The translations under genes and the position numbers were made by a program. From the NCBI GenBank assembly GCA_022578605.1, contig MU394126.1:62001-126000 (forward strand): a stretch of 64,000 nucleotides of DNA. Reading direction: 5' to 3'. This document shows positions 26,700 through 39,641 of the stretch, one piece after another; the stretch's first letter is position 1; each line of letters begins with the position of its first letter. This DNA is from Camillea tinctor. Lineage: Eukaryota; Ascomycota; Sordariomycetes; Xylariales; Xylariaceae. Below the pieces are notes generated by a model. That model was not told the DNA's origin and searched no databases. It saw only the letters and a list, made by a program, of their open reading frames with translations.

Positions 26700-29600
26700 A
26701 TGTCTGCGACCTCAAATCCTACCCGCCCCAGCTCTGATTCCCGGCCCCCTTCCACTACGCCTGTCATGACTGCCCAGGGTTCTCTAATGCGTCGGACACG
26801 TCCAAGCCAGGTCCAGACCAGTCATCCAGCCGGTGCACCTCTTAGTTCGATACCTCCCTCAGCCATAAGTTCCTCCACGGTAACATCTGGCTCTCTGCAT
26901 GATTCTCCTATAATGACCCCGGAGAATGCGGTGTTGACCACCAGCAGTTCTATTCAGCCCTCTCCAGATCTATACCGAGGCCGTGAAACCGAGTTCCCTC
27001 CGCCCTTCCAACTCGGCGACCCTCTTTTGAACCATAAACCTAGTACCACCTCGATCAACCCCAGCATAGCAACCAGCGGTGGCTCAATGGCTGAAGTCAT
27101 GAACGGAAATGCCGGCGGCGGCAAGGGTCTCATAAGACGCCTTTCCAACAGAGCTACCAAGAAGTTTGCGAGGACCCGAAGGCAATCATCTGCTGCCCCT
27201 AAAAGTCGAGATTGTAGCATTGGCCCCGGTATTCTGCGAAGGAGAAGTGACAGTACCAATACGGCCCCTGCGGCAGACGTTGTCTTATATACCGACTCGG
27301 ACGAAGAACCTCATGATGAGATGAACGAGCTCAATTCCCTCTATGGAGCTGAAAGCATGCTCCGTGACTTCTCCTCGGGAAGCACTGCAGCCTCCATCTC
27401 CGGCTCGGCATCCATTGCGGACGTACCTCCCGGGCCGGTCCTACCCCTAGCTCTGATCAAAGGGACGTATCTTTCCAAGATCTCCAAAAAGAAGAAGTCT
27501 AAGCGCATGCTATTTGTCCTCGAATCGGATGCCGGGAAAATTAGCTGGGACAAGGGGCGCTCTTCCAAGTGTATCTATATCGATGACATTAAGGAAGTAA
27601 GGATAGGATCTGACATCCGACAATATCGAATCGATTATGGAATCCCTGAATCAGACGAGGGCCGCTTCTTCACAATTTTCTACGCAGTTCCGGATAAGTC
27701 TCGAAGTAAGGTAATGCACCTGGTTGCTGACGACGAGGAAACATTTACGCACTGGGTCACGGCCTTGGACTCGATATCGAAGCACAGAGAGGTCCATATG
27801 GCATCGCTGATGGCCTTCAATGAAGGAGCTATCCGGAGCTTTTGGAACGGCGAAATGGTAAAGCAATTTGAGAACAGACCACACTCCGTCGACGAAGAGG
27901 AGATGGATTTTATAGGCGTGGAGCGAGTTTGCAGGAACCTTCATATTCACATGGCGCAGAAAGACCTGCTGACTAAATTCGCAATCGCCGACACTACGCG
28001 GACTGGCCGACTGAACTTCCCCGAGTTTCAGGTCTTCGTCCGTGAGATGAAACGAAGAGAAGATATTCGAAACATATATCGCGATCGTGCGTCGGATCCG
28101 GATAGGGGCATTACACTTCCGGAATTCATGCGTTTCTTACGAGAAGTCCAGGGCGAGGATGTCGACAGCAATGCAAGTTTTTGGGAGACTCGATTTCTTC
28201 GCTACGTTCACCGAAGCAAGCCGAGGGATGTAACGTTTCAGCGCTCCGATCGCGATTCTCTAGTCATGACAGAAGAGGCTTTCGCGGCCTATCTTCATTC
28301 GAAGGATAATGATCCTCTCATACGCGAGCCATTCGAATACTCCCTAGACCGCCCCTTCAATGAGTACTTTATATCTAGCTCACATAACACATATTTAGTT
28401 GGTCGGCAAATTGCTGACGTCTCCTCGGTCGAGGGCTACATTATGACACTTGTCCGGGGATGTCGCAGTGTGGAAATTGACTGCTGGGATGGGTCGGATG
28501 GACAGCCTGCGGTCAAACACGGATATGCAATGACGAATTCGATCTCGTTTCGAGAAGTTATCAACACCATCAACAAGTGGGCCTTCGCCGCCAGCCATTT
28601 TCCGCTTTGGGTTTCCCTTGAGGTTCATTGTAGTGCGCCGCAGCAAGAGATGATGGCAGAGACAATGAAGGAGATTTTTGGTTCTCGTCTTGTGACCGAG
28701 CCCCTGGACCCATCCTCAGACAAGCTTCCCTCGCCATCGGAGCTTAAAGATAGGATCTTGGTCAAAGTTAAAGGAACTCACCGAAGCCATGAGCAGCGAG
28801 GCGGGACCGATTCGACGGGTCGTCGACGTGGAAACAGCCTAACCTCACCGTTTTCCAAACCAGTTGTCTCAGACAACGGGGCTATTCCATCCCAAGCTCT
28901 AGCTTCGAGCCCACTTCTCGGCCCCAGTCAAGGTTCCCGACGCATAATAGGCAAACGAGCAGTGAACACAATCACCGAGGGCGAGGTCCACGATACTGTT
29001 AGTAGCAGTACCAGCGACTGTGACACCGAAGAAGAGAAACCTGGGAGACGGAAAACCAGCAAGATCGTCAAGACACTGGGCGATCTCGGGGTTTACTGCA
29101 CTGGTGTCAAGTTCCATGGCTTTGAATCCGCCGCCTGTAAAAAGAGCAACCATATTTTGTCCTTTATGGAAGGAACATTTAGGAAGCACTCGAAGGCCCC
29201 GGATTTGAAGACTGCCTTGATTCGCCATAATATGCGCTATATGATGCGAGTGTATCCCCAATACTCTCGGCTTTCGTCCGATAATTTCAATCCTTTGATG
29301 TACTGGAGGAAAGGTGTTCAGATGGCAGCACTCAATTGGCAAACCTTTGACCTCGGCATGCAACTCAACCAAGCAATGTTTGACGGTGGCACTGATAGAT
29401 CTGGGTATGTACTCAAGCCCGCATCGATGCGCGTGATTAGGATTTTGCCCAACGGTCTTCCCGCAGAGGCCGTTGGAAAGTTGGAACGCAAGAACATCCC
29501 TTTCACCATCGACATTATCTCTGCGCAGCAACTCATGCGCCCGGCCAATCTTCCGTCTAACCGTACCATGGATCCTTATGTCGAGGTAGAGGTGTTTCAT

Positions 29601-30122
29601 ACCAACGACAAAAGGGACAAGCACGACAGCATGGCCGCCATCCCCATATTGACAGATACGCCCCTCACCAGTTCGACTCGTGTCGTGAAAGAAAATGGAT
29701 TCAATCCCGTGTTCAATCATAGGAGTTTCTTTAACATTACGACGAAGCATCCCGAACTAGTTTTCGTCCGGTTCAGTGTTAAGCTCTCGACTGGCGGCGG
29801 CGAGACACCACATGGTCGTAATACCACCATAGCGACATACACAGCTAAACTCAGCAGCCTCAAGCAAGGTTACCGTACATTGCCCTTGCTTGATTCCAAC
29901 GGCGACCAGTACCTCTTTTCTAGGTTATTTTGCCACATAAAAGTCGATCCTATCACTAGCGTCTACGTACCAAACCCAGAGACTAATGCTGAAGCTATGG
30001 GCAAGCTGAAGCATATTAGTCGCAATGTATTCAACAGATCTACAAACAGCGCTAAGTCGAGCTTTGAAAAGTCAAGCATCGAGAATGGCTTTTCAGAGAC
30101 TACGCCACAGGTGACTATTTAG
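26700..30122 (+). CDS. plc1: Phosphoinositide-specific phospholipase C
   Basis: This intronless gene encodes 1,140 residues. The enzyme hydrolyses phosphatidylinositol 4,5-bisphosphate at the membrane to IP3 and diacylglycerol, feeding calcium signalling. Visible in order: a disordered Ser/Thr/Pro-rich N-terminus (1-245), a PH domain (about 250-360), an EF-hand region (about 420-487), the catalytic X box (about 545-690), a charged linker, the Y box (about 790-910) and a C2 domain (about 930-1095). Catalytic residues are present: His562 in SSSHNTYL, Glu592 and Asp594 in VEIDCWDG, and His607 in VKHGY. This is the PLC-delta-like layout of fungal Plc1, with a long N-terminal extension usual in filamentous fungi. 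The ATG at 26,700 is the first in frame. Long antisense frames, including one of 283 codons, are shadows. Confidence 0.96.
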   Translation: MSATSNPTRPSSDSRPPSTTPVMTAQGSLMRRTRPSQVQTSHPAGAPLSSIPPSAISSSTVTSGSLHDSPIMTPENAVLTTSSSIQPSPDLYRGRETEFPPPFQLGDPLLNHKPSTTSINPSIATSGGSMAEVMNGNAGGGKGLIRRLSNRATKKFARTRRQSSAAPKSRDCSIGPGILRRRSDSTNTAPAADVVLYTDSDEEPHDEMNELNSLYGAESMLRDFSSGSTAASISGSASIADVPPGPVLPLALIKGTYLSKISKKKKSKRMLFVLESDAGKISWDKGRSSKCIYIDDIKEVRIGSDIRQYRIDYGIPESDEGRFFTIFYAVPDKSRSKVMHLVADDEETFTHWVTALDSISKHREVHMASLMAFNEGAIRSFWNGEMVKQFENRPHSVDEEEMDFIGVERVCRNLHIHMAQKDLLTKFAIADTTRTGRLNFPEFQVFVREMKRREDIRNIYRDRASDPDRGITLPEFMRFLREVQGEDVDSNASFWETRFLRYVHRSKPRDVTFQRSDRDSLVMTEEAFAAYLHSKDNDPLIREPFEYSLDRPFNEYFISSSHNTYLVGRQIADVSSVEGYIMTLVRGCRSVEIDCWDGSDGQPAVKHGYAMTNSISFREVINTINKWAFAASHFPLWVSLEVHCSAPQQEMMAETMKEIFGSRLVTEPLDPSSDKLPSPSELKDRILVKVKGTHRSHEQRGGTDSTGRRRGNSLTSPFSKPVVSDNGAIPSQALASSPLLGPSQGSRRIIGKRAVNTITEGEVHDTVSSSTSDCDTEEEKPGRRKTSKIVKTLGDLGVYCTGVKFHGFESAACKKSNHILSFMEGTFRKHSKAPDLKTALIRHNMRYMMRVYPQYSRLSSDNFNPLMYWRKGVQMAALNWQTFDLGMQLNQAMFDGGTDRSGYVLKPASMRVIRILPNGLPAEAVGKLERKNIPFTIDIISAQQLMRPANLPSNRTMDPYVEVEVFHTNDKRDKHDSMAAIPILTDTPLTSSTRVVKENGFNPVFNHRSFFNITTKHPELVFVRFSVKLSTGGGETPHGRNTTIATYTAKLSSLKQGYRTLPLLDSNGDQYLFSRLFCHIKVDPITSVYVPNPETNAEAMGKLKHISRNVFNRSTNSAKSSFEKSSIENGFSETTPQVTI

Positions 30123-33100
30123 ACCTGTACAACAGTATTTTCATGTTTGGATATCATCCGCCGTGTACCAACATATTTTTGTCCAAGTTTATCCAATACA
30201 CAACAACCAAGGCGCGATAATTTCTGGCCTGATTTGAACTTCCTGCGAATACCCATCTCATTACGAATAGGGGCCGGCGCAACGCAGGCGGGGTAGTTCA
30301 TATTTTCTATATTTCTTTTCACGTCATCCAAACAAAGTCTCCGATATGTTTTTGATGCGTATCTCTGAAGTACGTCGCTCAAAATTTGAGATTTTATACG
30401 GAGCTGGCAAGGCGATGGGCATATTAAAGGTGTTGAGGGTCATGACAAGATAGAGTCGGGAAATGACAAAAAAAAGTTCTCTTTTGTTTTTAACTTGGAT
30501 GGGCGGTACTATTATTTTCCACTGGGTGGGGTAATGGCATTCAGGGGCTACGGTGTTTTGGGTCATGACGATTTTCCTTGTAATGAGACATCCCTTCAAA
30601 GCATATTGGGCTAGGACGTTGTTCATATCGGCATTCGGGTGTGATAGAGCAGGGCTTCACCATGCGGCTGAATGGCGCTGGATCGCAGATGATAGCAGCA
30701 ACAGGGAGGCGATAGCATCGTCCCTCGCAGCCTTGTGGAGAGACAGTGAAGTGAGGGCTCGATAGAGAGCCTGTGACGCCCCGGCATCAACATTCTCATT
30801 CGGCTTCGCAGCTGTCTGGCACTTCAATTTCTTCTATATTTTAACGTAGCAGCATTGGCATTCATTCTGGCAGGCACTTGCATGATCTCGAATAAACGAT
30901 ACCGGCGGCTCACGCTGCATAGCACTTTGAATCTAAAGCTGATTCTTCCAACCATACACCACCCATAATTGTGACCCCAGTATTGATACTATGCCGTGAT
31001 GTCTGAAAAGACCGTTCCACTCGGTTCCCCGGCCTTTCGGAGACCAACGACCTAACCTCTCAATCCGTGCAAGCCACGCGTTATCTTTGATCACCACAAA
31101 CTACTGCAGACCGCTGACGAATAAATGACTAGGACGAAGAGTAGACAGAGCCTTAAATGGGTCATATGATAGGGGCAGCCGCCTTGCCGCAAACCCCCCT
31201 TGGCGGCTAAAGACAATTGAGGAGTAACATTTGTGACCCTTTGTTGGTCTGCACCAAAGTCAGACATTTGACACAGATATGGGCAAAATACAAGGCGTAG
31301 GGCTAGAAGAAGGTAGCAGGAAGCATGGGGCCATCTTACCAAGATAATAGGTTGACGGTGAGCTCGATTGGTCTTAGACGAGGAGAAAGTTAAGTCGACA
31401 ACACATACATGCAGATCCAAGCTCTTGTGAACATTGGCTAAGTGGATGCGAAACTCCATATTAGGGTTGTTCGCATCAGCTGCAATACGCCTCCATGCTC
31501 CTTTCATTCTACATGGCCTATGCGATGCCAGGAAAGAGATCGCTCTTCAACCATGTTCCTCCTTGGTCCTCAGTACGCTAGACTAGGCGCCAGAAAAGTA
31601 ACCGCTTTCAGTACCCATGATCTGACACGGCCTACCTAGTCCCACCGAGACACACCCGCCAGGTTATAAACCTACCTACCATATCCAGGAAATAACTTGC
31701 GCAAAGTGCACTTATTACTGTATGACACTAAATTACGTATGACATATATCCTTTTTTTTCTCTTCTTTAAGACTAATAAGAACAGGCAAGGTTCGAGCTC
31801 CTGCTGTAAAGAGGGCCGATGCATCGTTCGCATGCGGAGATGGTTGAGCCTATCGCGTGAGCTCGGCGGAGAGACCAGTCAGTCTGTCAGTTTGTATGTT
31901 ACTGGTTTGGTGCCATCGAGAGAAGTGATAGCAACACCAACACGATCATTCTTGTTTTTATTCTTTCCAAACAAGGGCGAAATGTTAAAGAGAAAGTAAT
32001 GCTGCAGATCATAAGAAGCAGCCTTTTTATGTTACTTGCTCTTTGCCTACCTTTGCCCGCCACCAGATACTTTTTTCATATAAACGATCAACAAAACACG
32101 TGCTGAATCAAGAAGAAAAAGGGGGGGCATGTCCTGTGTGGCACCCACACCGGCCGCACATCATGACAAAATGAAGAAAAGAGATGGGAAAAGGAAAAAT
32201 AAAACCCACGTTTCGTCACGTCACACCAAATGCGATCGACTCCCAAGACCTGAAGGTTACGGTGGCGCCTCCGGTACCCTATCATTGGGTCGCCGGCGCA
32301 CTGATCCGAACTGTCGGGACCCCCCTTCCTCTACTGCGACACTTGGCTATGCAGCTTACGGGCGTCATCTGCTAGGTACCACCACCAATGCTATCCTCCA
32401 ACCGACCACGGTGCTCGGATACGCATTGGGTATAGGTCCTGGCTAAGAAAGGGAGAGAACAGGAGGGCGAACCGCGGCACGGTACGTCGCGCCGTTGATG
32501 TGGTTTTCCTTCTTTGCATTCACCCTACCAGGCTCTCGAGAACGAAAAGGGGGTTTCTAGCACGTACTAGGTACTCAAGGTACTTCTGCCTCTTTTTGCC
32601 CTGCAAAAAAGTACCGTTCCTGAACAGCTGGATCTCGCTTCATTTTTTTTTTCCCTTCTCGTTTTCTTCAACGAACCTGGCCGCCCCTCCTTTCCCCCCC
32701 CTTGTATGTACAGTTATGTACATACGATGATGCCCATGCCGGACCCAGACCAAGGGTCCTTGCAAACCCGTCTAGGGTTGGTTTACAATGTTCCAATTTG
32801 GCGGGGATACAGAATCCGGTGACCTGGAACTTTTCTCCTGCTGTAAGCGACTTTTTTTTCTTTTTTTTTGGTTCCCTTTCTTTCTTTTTTTATGGTTCCA
32901 ATTCTCGGAGATTTAATAATCGGCTTGCTTCTGCTTACTTACTATAGATAGCATAACGCAATGCAGATGGCCCTATGAGTATTACTTTTTTGGAACTTCG
33001 GCTGCTTGGACGGCAGGAATCGTGCTGACGTTAGTCGCTCGTTATCTCCCCTTTTGTCCATTTCCCAGGGTGGTCGGGCCGGTCCCTGAAGTCCCCTCGC

Positions 33101-36100
33101 TGCCGATAACAGTTGTAAGCCCGTACTAGAGAGCAGAGTACCTACGTAAGAGATCCCCCCCGGCTTATACCCCATCGCGGGAAAGCTAAGTAGGTAAGGT
33201 ACTCCGGGTCAACCCAGTACCTTATGGTCTGCCATGGGCGCCCGCCCTCTCGGTAGTTAGATAGTTTCCCTGTTCCTTCACCTCGACGACCTCGTATCAT
33301 CTCACGCTCACATCTAGAGAGGGGAAGAGGGCTGGGTTGGTAGCTTTAGTTATCTACCTGTCTATCTACTATACCTCCTTCGCTTCCCGAGAAGCAAAGG
33401 GATCTTCCACACGTGGCTGATACGATACGTAGTAAGTCAGCTGCAGTCATAGTATCATGCCATACCATCAACTCTACCCATAATACGACTTCACAACTCC
33501 TACCCTTCCAAGGCCTTAAGCAGCCGCTCTCCCGCTTGCCCGCCCGCCCACAAGACGGACAGCAGGCGTAGATCATCACCTCTTCGCGAACTCGCACCCC
33601 AGAATCGCACCTTAAGGCACCCGACATCATATGCCCGCGCTGTCCCCGTTAGTAAACAAAAGAAAAGCAATATTTCCAGGGGAAATGTGAGTCAGACCGG
33701 CAAGTATTGTTATGGGGAGTAGTAGTAGGAGTGCGTTAGTAGTGCCTTCTTTTTCCTGTATTCCTCGTATGATTTACAGGCAAACGACACCCGATCGACA
33801 AGGCGTCTTCTACACATACTTACTGCTGCGGATAGACAAGGGAGGGGAAAGGGGATCCAAGAAGTAAAGCACTTTGGAATATGAAACCTGGGGATAATGA
33901 TGATGATGCTCGTATTGCACAATGCTTCCCCTTATTCTTTTTGCTTTCTGGGGTCGTTCTTCCCTCTCGCCCCTTCTATCCCTCGGCAATAAGGCCGGTC
34001 TTGGTTTTATCTTCCCCAGTTAGATGTACGAATCCCTCTGCGCGTATGTACGGTCATAGAAGGGTTCGGGACAAGACGGACAGGAGAAGGGAGAAAAACG
34101 GGGGAAAACGAAGGTTCTGGACACACTGCAAGAGACACGAGACTTGCGAATCCATGGCCTCCTCTCCTTTTTTTTTTGCTCTGTTACCGGCTCCAGAACA
34201 CCCCCAACCTACATAGGTTACATACTTGCGTACATGTATGTACGTATGTACGTCTACCCCGCATAGAAGATAGGTAATCAATCCTTCGAGACTTCTCACG
34301 AAACTTGTATTTTTCGTTCTTTTTCTCTCCCGCTAGAATTCCATTCAATGGAGAGAAATCAGGGCATTTCTTTTTTTTTTTTTTTTTTAAATTATCTTGC
34401 TTTTGTAATATGTCACTCGCGTGGTGGAGATAAAAACTCATAGATTAAGTAGATGGTGGCATTTTGGGAAGGGGAGAATTGGGCGGTGAATAGGGGTTTG
34501 GTGGAAGAGCTGTACTACAACTAACCTACCTGCTAGCTATATCGCATCTAAATTGGAAAATTGAGAAACGTTTCATAATCTCATTTCCAATAGCTGACCC
34601 AATTCAAAGAAACAAATGAAATGTCTATCTACTTATGCCGTCGCAGTAAGATTGCCCATCTTGAGACGAGAGCGTAGGTTTGATAGCTAGGTTTCAAAAT
34701 GATTGATGCTAATGATGTAGCCGTTGTGGAGGAAAAAGGAGAGAAGATCTACGAAAAAGGAATATTCTTGGCAAAAGACAAGACAGGGAAAAAAAAACCC
34801 AAGGTGATATATTAGTTGTGATATGTTATATATCACATCACATCGCCGGCAGTCGCTATCAGACAGTAATGACCAGGTATCGTGACAATGCCTGTGGGCT
34901 AGAACGTCGATGACAGGCCAGGGGGGGCGGGTTCGGATTTCACCTTTTCTTTTCCTGTTTTTTCCCTTTCTTTTGCGGTTACTCAACATTTGCCGTCCAT
35001 CCTAAATTTTGGTTTCGCCTTTGAGTTTTGGAATCGTTGTCGCAATTGACTAGTCAATTGATTTTCTTCTCTATAGTATCAGTCACATATTCTTGGTCGA
35101 GTTTGTGTGTGAATGGGATTACTAGGTAGGGAGGTAGGGAGGTACCCGGTAAGTGATATGTTACCGCAATAATGTGATGAAGCGCTTCGCCGAGAACAAT
35201 AAAAGGGGTATTGCTTTCCATTGGAGTAGTCTATAGCCATTAGGGTACATGATGAGAGAATACCAACCTCCCTTAGAGATAAGGCTTCCGCCTCTTCGCC
35301 CCCTTTTTCTTAATTCTAGAGGGGTGAGAGTAGCCATGTTCCCAACCACCATGACAAATATAAAATTTCCCCATATGATGAATCATTTTGGGCATTTTAA
35401 GATCTCACATCACTCCATGGGATAGTAATTGCAGTTTCCCGATACTTCCGTAGATGTAGAACTTAGTGCGTATTAGGGAAGTCTTGTAGAGTTGACACGA
35501 TAGCTATAGCTAGGTACTACATAAATGGTTTTGTTACCGCGTGGATTTACAGGAGCAAAAAGTAAGAGAGTATGGGATATGATGTAAATTGGTGGCTGTT
35601 CAGTCTTGGACAAACATCTAAATTATAATATATACCCAGCCCTCATCTGATGATAATAGTGTCATCCATCATTACTATCTAACATCAACTAAGATATCAC
35701 TTGTATTTTTGTCACTCAAAATCCATACAATTTACTACCATCTGCCATTTATCTTGCAGAAAGGCGGTGCATCACAAGTCTAGGATGAGACGACTCTAGG
35801 GTTACTGGCACTACAGGGCATAGGTATAATGGAAAATATGTGTAAATGAGACTCCCGAGGCTAGTAGACCACAAGAACTCATATGTTTTTAGTTTTTCGT
35901 TATAGCAGTAGCTATTTTTTATTCTTCTAAGTTAGTTTGGTTGTCTGCCTAACTACTCTGCAAAATAGCATAATTATATCGTCCTATTGTTTGACATATG
36001 ACTAGATCATCCAGTATTTCCTCTATTACGGCAAGGCCCAAGCCTGGATCCCACGTCTATGCTGAATAAGAAACTATCATCTTAGCTAATTTTACTACCC

Positions 36101-36184
36101 AATACATGGGATTAGAAAGTGTAACTTTGTTCGCAGAGGATTAAATAATACACAAAACATGTCATCTTAACTTCTAGAGTTAGA
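30123..36184. other. Gene-free stretch downstream of PLC
   Basis: No supportable gene. The first few hundred bases are presumably PLC 3' UTR. An AATAAA at 30,891-30,896 is the first polyadenylation-like hexamer I noted, but it lies about 770 bp from the stop. The rest has short frames, T runs (for example 34,371-34,388) and, from about 35,000, an AT-rich block leading into the repeat pair. Confidence 0.5.
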
Positions 36185-36496
36185 CCGTGTGTTTAAGATG
36201 GTTATTTCGTATAGTATTGGACTGGAGATATGGGAGACCCCATACCATCAGCTGTGCGACGCTGTGAGGGACTAGGAACTATAATACTTAGCCTACGACA
36301 CCCAGCCACCATACTGTTTATGTGTAAAGAGAACATTTAGATGAGAACTGAATGAAGGGATGTATTGATCTGCACTTTAAACATAACGCCTAAATGACAT
36401 AAAAAGGGAAAAGCTATCGCAAACTTGTAAAGCAACTCAATCCATATGCATATACAGAGTTGTGGTTCCCGGTTCCCATAGTCCCCACAACAGTAT
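36185..36496 (+). repeat. Diverged ~312-bp repeat, copy A
   Basis: This stretch aligns over its length with the reverse complement of 38,281-38,602. Shared words include GCTGTGAGGGACTAGG, GATGTATTGATCT, AACTTGTAA and AGTCCCCACAAC. Similarity fades near the GTGTGTTT word at the outer end and past CCCCACAAC at the inner end. Many differences are transitions, which fits old RIP-type mutation but does not prove it. The family is unknown. It may be one end of a degenerate transposon or a separately inserted short element. Confidence 0.75.
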
Positions 36497-38280
36497 CAGA
36501 ATAGAGCATTTTGTTGCAACCTGTATAACTACCCGGTCTACGATTCTATATCTTCGTGTAACTAGCATCTCTCTGTATAAATCTTCTAAAGAAACCCGAA
36601 AGGGGGCAAGAACGCCATGTCAATATATGTTTACACAATATAAAAGTCCTCATAAAAACTTTATTTATCAAAACAATCATTTAGTCCTCTATATTACTTG
36701 TCCTGTGGACTAGTTTGTGTTATAATAGGTGTTGGACAACCTAGTATACCATGGGACCAAAATATTCTCACTATAACCGATTGGCTATTGTAACCTAATT
36801 CTGTATTATGTATAGTTACCTCTCTAGCTTGTATGTAACAGCTTGCTTCTTATACATAAAATAGTAATGTTTGAAAGAAGTGACCTCTTAGCACCACAAA
36901 TAGAGAGCGGCTTCTCTAACCATAGGCACACGCAATCTAAATATTGTTTTGAAAGATAGGAGACGGTACCCCCCTTCTCTCTAAAGTCGTAGTCTATGTG
37001 CCTTAGTTTGAAGGGATAGGTACCTAATTCAGTCGGAGTCTACCGCAAGAAACTGACTTTATTCCTCATGACCCATCCCCTTTTTTGCTGAAGGCTAGAG
37101 AATCTTGTTATTTATGGAACTTGACATAGATTGATATATGTTTTCCCCTTTAGTTCCCCCCCCCCTTGTTTCTTTCTAAATTCTTTACCCTCCAGAGACT
37201 CATCGCAGGTTTCCTCTCAGTTATAGTGAAACTCATGAGGCCCGTTGCCCCTGTCTAACTTCAACACTCTAGTGTATATATTACAAGGACTACGAATGTC
37301 GACTAATGATCTGATTATGAGATTAAGGTCGTTTGCAAGATACCAAGTAAATAGCAATTGTATCTAACAATGAAGAAAATAGTAGATAACGAGCTGGAAA
37401 GCTGAACGTTAGCTTGTAAATAAAACAAAAAAGCTGTTTGTATGTAAACAAACCACGTTGTTCTGCGTGGTCACTTAGGTGGCACGATTATTTGCGTAGC
37501 AATAATAACGTTTCCCTCCATCTAAAGACTGGCATTACGACTGACACAGTAATTCATGATCTCCTGCTCTCTACTGTCCTGGACAACCCTACCTACAAGA
37601 TACTTCTCTAACTCTATCAGGGGGGGAGGTAGGAAGCCAAGATACTACTACCTATGATACGGGTACAGCATCTCCGATAGTACTGGGAACTCCCCGTAGT
37701 GAATACCTACTCAGCGAGGGATTTAGCATCCATCCATCTGTTTGTCCCGATGAACCCAGACCTGCTGTCCGCTTGAAGTGACAACACAAAGCCGGACCTG
37801 AAAGGGTCTCGCACTAGGATCTCGTTCATATCGCATATGTATTCGTGTATGAAAGAGTTTAAAGACTGAGATCTAAGAACTAAGCGTTGCGATTGAGAAC
37901 TATAGGGGCTGCTGGCAAAAACAAGGGGCCTATCTGTATAGGATATGTATGTATTTCCTATGCCAGCGCACACCTTTTAGTTTAGGTCATCACGTAGTAT
38001 CAAATAAGCCTTCCTCATCTAGGCTCGTATTGTGGTAGTATGTATGTATGTATGTATGTACACGCATATCACACGAAGCAGCAGGACAGTACTTATTACG
38101 TCAGGATGACTTAGCAGGCCCTAGATGTATTAGTTCTCCTTTTTGGATTCATTATCCGTTTCTCTCTTTTACACACACACACACACACACACGCATATAA
38201 CACAATACAGACCATTGTGCCCAGTGCCTCGTGTGTGTCCTAGGAGTTATCCCCCACAGTACTAGGTTCACTGGCACATC
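36497..38280. other. Spacer between the inverted repeat copies
   Basis: The 1,784-bp spacer is AT-rich with no conserved frame; the longest is 88 codons (37,707-37,973, minus) with no recognisable domain. I saw no transposase motif. It contains a TATG microsatellite (about 38,038-38,060) and an AC microsatellite (38,171-38,192). If the flanking copies are ends of one element, this would be its decayed interior. Confidence 0.4.
38171..38192. repeat. (AC)11 microsatellite
   Basis: Eleven perfect AC units just inside repeat copy B. Confidence 0.9.
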
Positions 38281-38602
38281 ATATGGTTGTGGGGACTAGG
38301 GGAACTAGGGATCGCAATTCTGTGTATATAGCTTGCCTTGCATTACAAGTTCGCGATAATTTCCTTTTTCTTAGTCATGGCACATCGGCGTTACTATATA
38401 CTAAAGATCAATACATTCCTTTGCTTTTAAATTCTTTGTATGTCTCCATTCCAAATAAACAACATGAAGGTTGGGTGTCGTAGACTAGGGACTACAGTCC
38501 CTAGTCCCTCACAGCCTCATACAGCTGTTGGTAGGGGGTCCCCTCTATCTCTAGTTCGATATTATACTAGGCTTATATAGTGATAGGGGGTAAAACACAC
38601 GA
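38281..38602 (-). repeat. Diverged ~322-bp repeat, copy B (inverted)
   Basis: The reverse complement of this stretch aligns with 36,185-36,496. Copy B is rich in ACTAGGG/CCCTAGT words and contains a perfect 11-bp-stem hairpin (38,483-38,506). The corresponding site in copy A has lost that symmetry through several substitutions. With copy A it forms a long imperfect inverted repeat spanning 2.4 kb. See findings. Confidence 0.75.
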
Positions 38603-39641
38603 CGTTGTACGAGTCATCGGTCTGGAGCTAAAATTTCAAATTATGTGCAGTGTATCTGTCGCGGACACAAGCAAATGCCAGTTGTCCTTTGACAATTAGC
38701 TCATATATATGGCGCCGCAATAGTATCTAATGAAGGCAAACGCCACATTCAAAGCCGCTAACTCGGCTAAGGTGATCTCAGAGTAGATCAAGGTATACAG
38801 AGATGGTGTATGTATGTATGTATTATTCTGTTCTAGTATTTTGATTTATGGGAAGACTAGATCTCTTCCCAGGATCCATCTAGGTTATATAGTGAGTGAT
38901 GCTGTACGATAATACGAGTAAAGCCCTTTCCTCCAAGAATAGGGAACGAATAGTTCAGCTTAGGAGCTTAACTTTAAACAAGAGGAAGCAATGACACCAA
39001 ATCGTCATGAAAAAGAGGTGGCTACGCCTGAATTTCATCTCGCAATTCAGTTTCTCACACCCAACTCCTAATATTCGTCGAATATACAGGTTAGTCTTCA
39101 TATAACACATAATAACTAGACGAAGTTAGAGAATAAAAATAAATAAATTTCCATTAACCCCTTCCCTCTCTTTAAATGGCTAACTCCTTTAAATATAAAC
39201 ATGAATATATATGACCTATATATATGTAATGACTCTTTATCTCTTTGATCTTCCCTGTACACGTTAATCCATAATATCAAATCAAGTCGGTTGGTGGGGT
39301 TGATCCTAATGCATGATAGTCAAAATAAACGTTATACATGGTTTTCATTTGACTGCTTTGTTTGAAATGGGGTGTCAAAAAAAGCCGACGGAAAAGCCAT
39401 TAGTCTTCATGAAAAGACTGATAATAACAAACGCCCCAGCCATGCAAAATAGAAGTACGTTGTTTTACCCATAGCGTGAACATAACTGCTACTGTATAGT
39501 AAGCAGAGCACACGGGAGGCAAATATGTCATCAGAAGAGGATGAGAGAAATAATCAACCCGCCATTCCGTCCATTCATGCACCTGTCTTTCCGCCCGATA
39601 TCTATCCCGAATTCCTCTAAACCCCAGCTCTAAGCAAATCC
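38603..39641. other. Gene-free AT-rich stretch
   Basis: It lies between repeat copy B and the stop codon of the palmitoyltransferase gene. No gene was seen, and the part next to 39,641 is probably the 3' UTR of that gene. Confidence 0.5.

Noticed and set aside
28899..29750. 283-codon frame antisense to PLC
   Set aside because: It lies wholly opposite the conserved Y and C2 domains and shows no domain of its own; a shadow of the coding strand.
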